Assembly: GCA_964513515.1 (NCBI GenBank)
Contig: CAZEMP010000005.1
Coordinates: 1-40,823 of the forward strand
Reading direction: 5' to 3'
From: Bog-1340 sp964513515
GTDB lineage: Bacteria > Patescibacteriota > Minisyncoccia > Phycocordibacterales > GWA1-40-21
DNA length: 40,823 bases
The position numbers and the translations under genes are program-made. The notes under the pieces are model-generated. The model was not told the origin of the DNA, did not search any database, and saw nothing but the letters and a program-made list of their open reading frames with translations. Positions 38,906 to 40,823 of the stretch are shown one piece after another. Each line of letters starts with the position of its first letter. Positions within the stretch are counted from its first letter, which is position 1.

Positions 38906-40823
38906 ATGAATAAATACAGATTTTTTAACAAAAAAATATTTACAAAGCTATTTACAATAGCATTGTTGTTCTTTTTATCTGTAAATACTATATTCGCCAA
39001 TGGTGTACCAACTATTTTGAGTTTTCAGGGAAGACTTACTGATTCTAGCAACAATCTTTTAGGTGGAGCAACAGGCACAGCCCATTATTTTAAATTTTCT
39101 ATTTGGAATGATGCAACTGTGGCATCAGGAACTCGTCTGTGGCCAACATCAGATCCGACATACACCACCTCAACCGTTCGTCAAGGAGTGTTCAATGTAA
39201 ATATAGGAGATACAGCTGCGGGTTACCCAGATGTTTTAGATTATAATTTTAATACAAATAATACCGTATATCTTCAGATCGAAGTCTCAACGACCACAGC
39301 TTCTTCCACTTTTCAAACATTAAGTCCAAGACAGAAAATCACTTCTTCAGCATTCTCTCAGCTTTCCGGAGCAGTTAGTGGAGCAGGACAGTCTGCTATG
39401 GGATCGACAACACCCATAACCGGATCGGTTGCAAGTATATTTTCAACTTCCACCGCCTCTACGGCACTTACTATCAGATCTTTCTTGTCACAAGTTGCGA
39501 ATATTTTCCAGGTTCAAGATTCTACTGGCACAAACATGTTTTCGATTGCTGCAAGTGGAAATGTTGGAATAGGTACTACTTCACCTTTAGCCAAACTAGA
39601 TATTTACGGCACTTCATCTGCACCCACAGCTGATTTGTTTGCACTTTCTTCATCAACTAATGCAAGATTATTTACAATCACAAGTGCAGGTAATGTAGGA
39701 ATAGGTACATCAACCCCAGCATCAGCACTTTCAGTTATTGGAACATCTACAACTCAAGGACTTGTAATATCAAATCTTTCAAACAGTTTTCTTGCAATCG
39801 ATCCAAGTGGTAATGTAATAGCTACTACGACTCCTATACTAGGTACCGGAGTAAATGGAAAAGTAGCTTTTTGGAACGGAAGCGGATCTCTCTCTTCAGG
39901 AACAATGTTTGATAATGGACTTGTACAAGGTATAAACGCAACTTCATCAACAGTAAACTTCAATATACAAGGTACAGCTGGAGCATTTGATCCATTCAAC
40001 GTAGCTTCATCTTCCGGAGACTCATATCTTATAGTAAAACAAAGTGGCTATGTAGGTATCGGATCATCAACTCCATCTGCTAAGCTTTCTGTACAAGGAA
40101 CATCTGGTTCAGTACTAGATATATTCGCAGTCTCTTCATCAACTAATGCAAGATTATTTACAATCACGAGTGCAGGTAATGTAGGTATAGGCACAACGAC
40201 CCCAGGAAGCGCTTTGACTGTTGTAGGAAATATTTCAGCTTCAGGATTAGTTATCGGTTCAAATTTTTCAAGCGGTGGAATCGCTGGAACATCAGCCACA
40301 GGAACTCTCTCTGCAACAGATTGGAATACATTTAATGATAAACTTGGAACTACAACTGCATCGACTACATTCGCTAGACTCGCGGGCGCAGTATTTACAG
40401 GTCCTATAACCTCTACAAACCTTTCAGGTTCAAACACTGGAGATGTTACATTATTTAATAGTGTAAATGGTCTTACAATATTTAATCAAGTTCTTACCAT
40501 GGCACTTTCAGGAACTTCAGCCACAGGAACTCTTTCTGCAACAGATTGGAATACATTCAATAATAAAGTTTCAAACTCTTACGCTTCTTCAACATTCCCT
40601 TCGTTTAGTTACTCCTCATCTACCTTCCCATCTTTTGAATACGCATCTTCAACATTCGCATCAACATCATTTTTAACAAGTAGTTTCCCAACATTCACTT
40701 ATGCTTCAGGTACATTCCCATCATTTGCTTATGCATCTTCAACCTTTGCATCAACTTCTTTTGTAACATCAACTTATGTTCCATATAGCTATGCTTCAAC
40801 AACCTTCCCAACATTTGCATACG
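38906..40823 (+). CDS. Giant secreted adhesin, N-terminal part (3' partial)
   Basis: 639 residues are visible with no stop before the window end. It starts MNKYRFFNKKIFTKLFTI; the signal peptide is cleaved near TIFAN. An N-terminal beta domain (VPTILSFQGRLTDSSNN to SPRQKITSSAFSQ) resembles the start of tail-fibre-like CPR proteins. VGIGTTSP modules follow, then SATGTLSATDWNTFNNK repeats, then YASSTFPSF linker repeats running off the end. Modules near 39595-39690 and 39925-40045 are close DNA copies of those near 1810-1900 and 180-300. It may be the missing start of the gene at 1-4136 or a paralogue. Confidence 0.85.
   Translation, partial: MNKYRFFNKKIFTKLFTIALLFFLSVNTIFANGVPTILSFQGRLTDSSNNLLGGATGTAHYFKFSIWNDATVASGTRLWPTSDPTYTTSTVRQGVFNVNIGDTAAGYPDVLDYNFNTNNTVYLQIEVSTTTASSTFQTLSPRQKITSSAFSQLSGAVSGAGQSAMGSTTPITGSVASIFSTSTASTALTIRSFLSQVANIFQVQDSTGTNMFSIAASGNVGIGTTSPLAKLDIYGTSSAPTADLFALSSSTNARLFTITSAGNVGIGTSTPASALSVIGTSTTQGLVISNLSNSFLAIDPSGNVIATTTPILGTGVNGKVAFWNGSGSLSSGTMFDNGLVQGINATSSTVNFNIQGTAGAFDPFNVASSSGDSYLIVKQSGYVGIGSSTPSAKLSVQGTSGSVLDIFAVSSSTNARLFTITSAGNVGIGTTTPGSALTVVGNISASGLVIGSNFSSGGIAGTSATGTLSATDWNTFNDKLGTTTASTTFARLAGAVFTGPITSTNLSGSNTGDVTLFNSVNGLTIFNQVLTMALSGTSATGTLSATDWNTFNNKVSNSYASSTFPSFSYSSSTFPSFEYASSTFASTSFLTSSFPTFTYASGTFPSFAYASSTFASTSFVTSTYVPYSYASTTFPTFAY

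Noticed and set aside
1..40823. The window as a complete circular replicon
   Set aside because: Ends are compatible in frame, but there is no exact terminal overlap, and a 40.8-kb circle with core ribosomal genes but lacking most of the others is implausible.

Overview
The window looks like a contig from a small, AT-rich genome of the Candidate Phyla Radiation (Patescibacteria, probably Parcubacteria-like). The reasons are compact translation genes with AT-rich codons, an EF-Tu with an unusual switch I, uncharacterised Cys-rich secreted proteins, little Shine-Dalgarno (SD) use in housekeeping genes, and an acyl carrier protein with no fatty-acid genes nearby. The exact lineage cannot be fixed from this sequence.

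Layout. 1-4136 is the C-terminal part of a giant secreted S74-type adhesin with two seven-bladed LVIVD propellers. 4271-5250 holds rpmB and a site-2 protease. 5367-15119 is a translation block: rpsL-rpsG, fusA, tuf-rpsJ-rplC-rplD-rplW-rplB (where the S10 operon stops), and an L10 leader with rplJ-rplL. Structured leaders or intercistronic hairpins precede several of these genes. 15163-18971 holds a winged-helix protein, an MscS-like membrane protein, a candidate structured small RNA, a small membrane protein and a beta-CASP RNase. 19015-20768 (minus) is rplT, rpmI, infC and a PAP2 phosphatase. 21199-22092 (minus) encodes an mTERF-like repeat protein. 22393-23251 (minus) is tmRNA plus smpB, divergent from ftsH. 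25367-28910 holds small proteins, tRNA-Ile(UAU) and recG. 29038-29954 holds an acyl carrier protein and an orphan. 30070-38249 is an island of secreted or surface proteins, broken by a 100-N scaffold gap. 38517-38604 is tRNA-Ser(GCU). 38906-40823 is the N-terminal part of a second, or the same, S74-type adhesin.

Two expression styles alternate. Many AT-rich genes have a -10 box only 6-11 nt before the start codon and no SD, so their mRNAs should be leaderless or nearly so. Five short, GC-richer genes (8999, 20870, 25974 minus, 29038, 29625) have clear SD sequences, their own promoters in most cases, and their own terminators. They look like single-gene islets of different origin or expression mode.

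The most unusual non-coding pattern is at the three tRNA/tmRNA genes. Past the terminator of each, the gene's 3' end or early trailer is repeated in inverted orientation, clearly for tmRNA and tRNA-Ser and more weakly for tRNA-Ile. A shared motif, CGRCCCCGACTC on the plus strand, follows. Downstream of tRNA-Ser there are also direct copies of the tRNA 3' end.

Functional links: SmpB-tmRNA tags stalled proteins, and FtsH next door is a plausible protease for them. The surface island and the two adhesin fragments probably serve attachment to host or neighbouring cells, an inference from domain types and from the episymbiotic lifestyle proposed for CPR bacteria.
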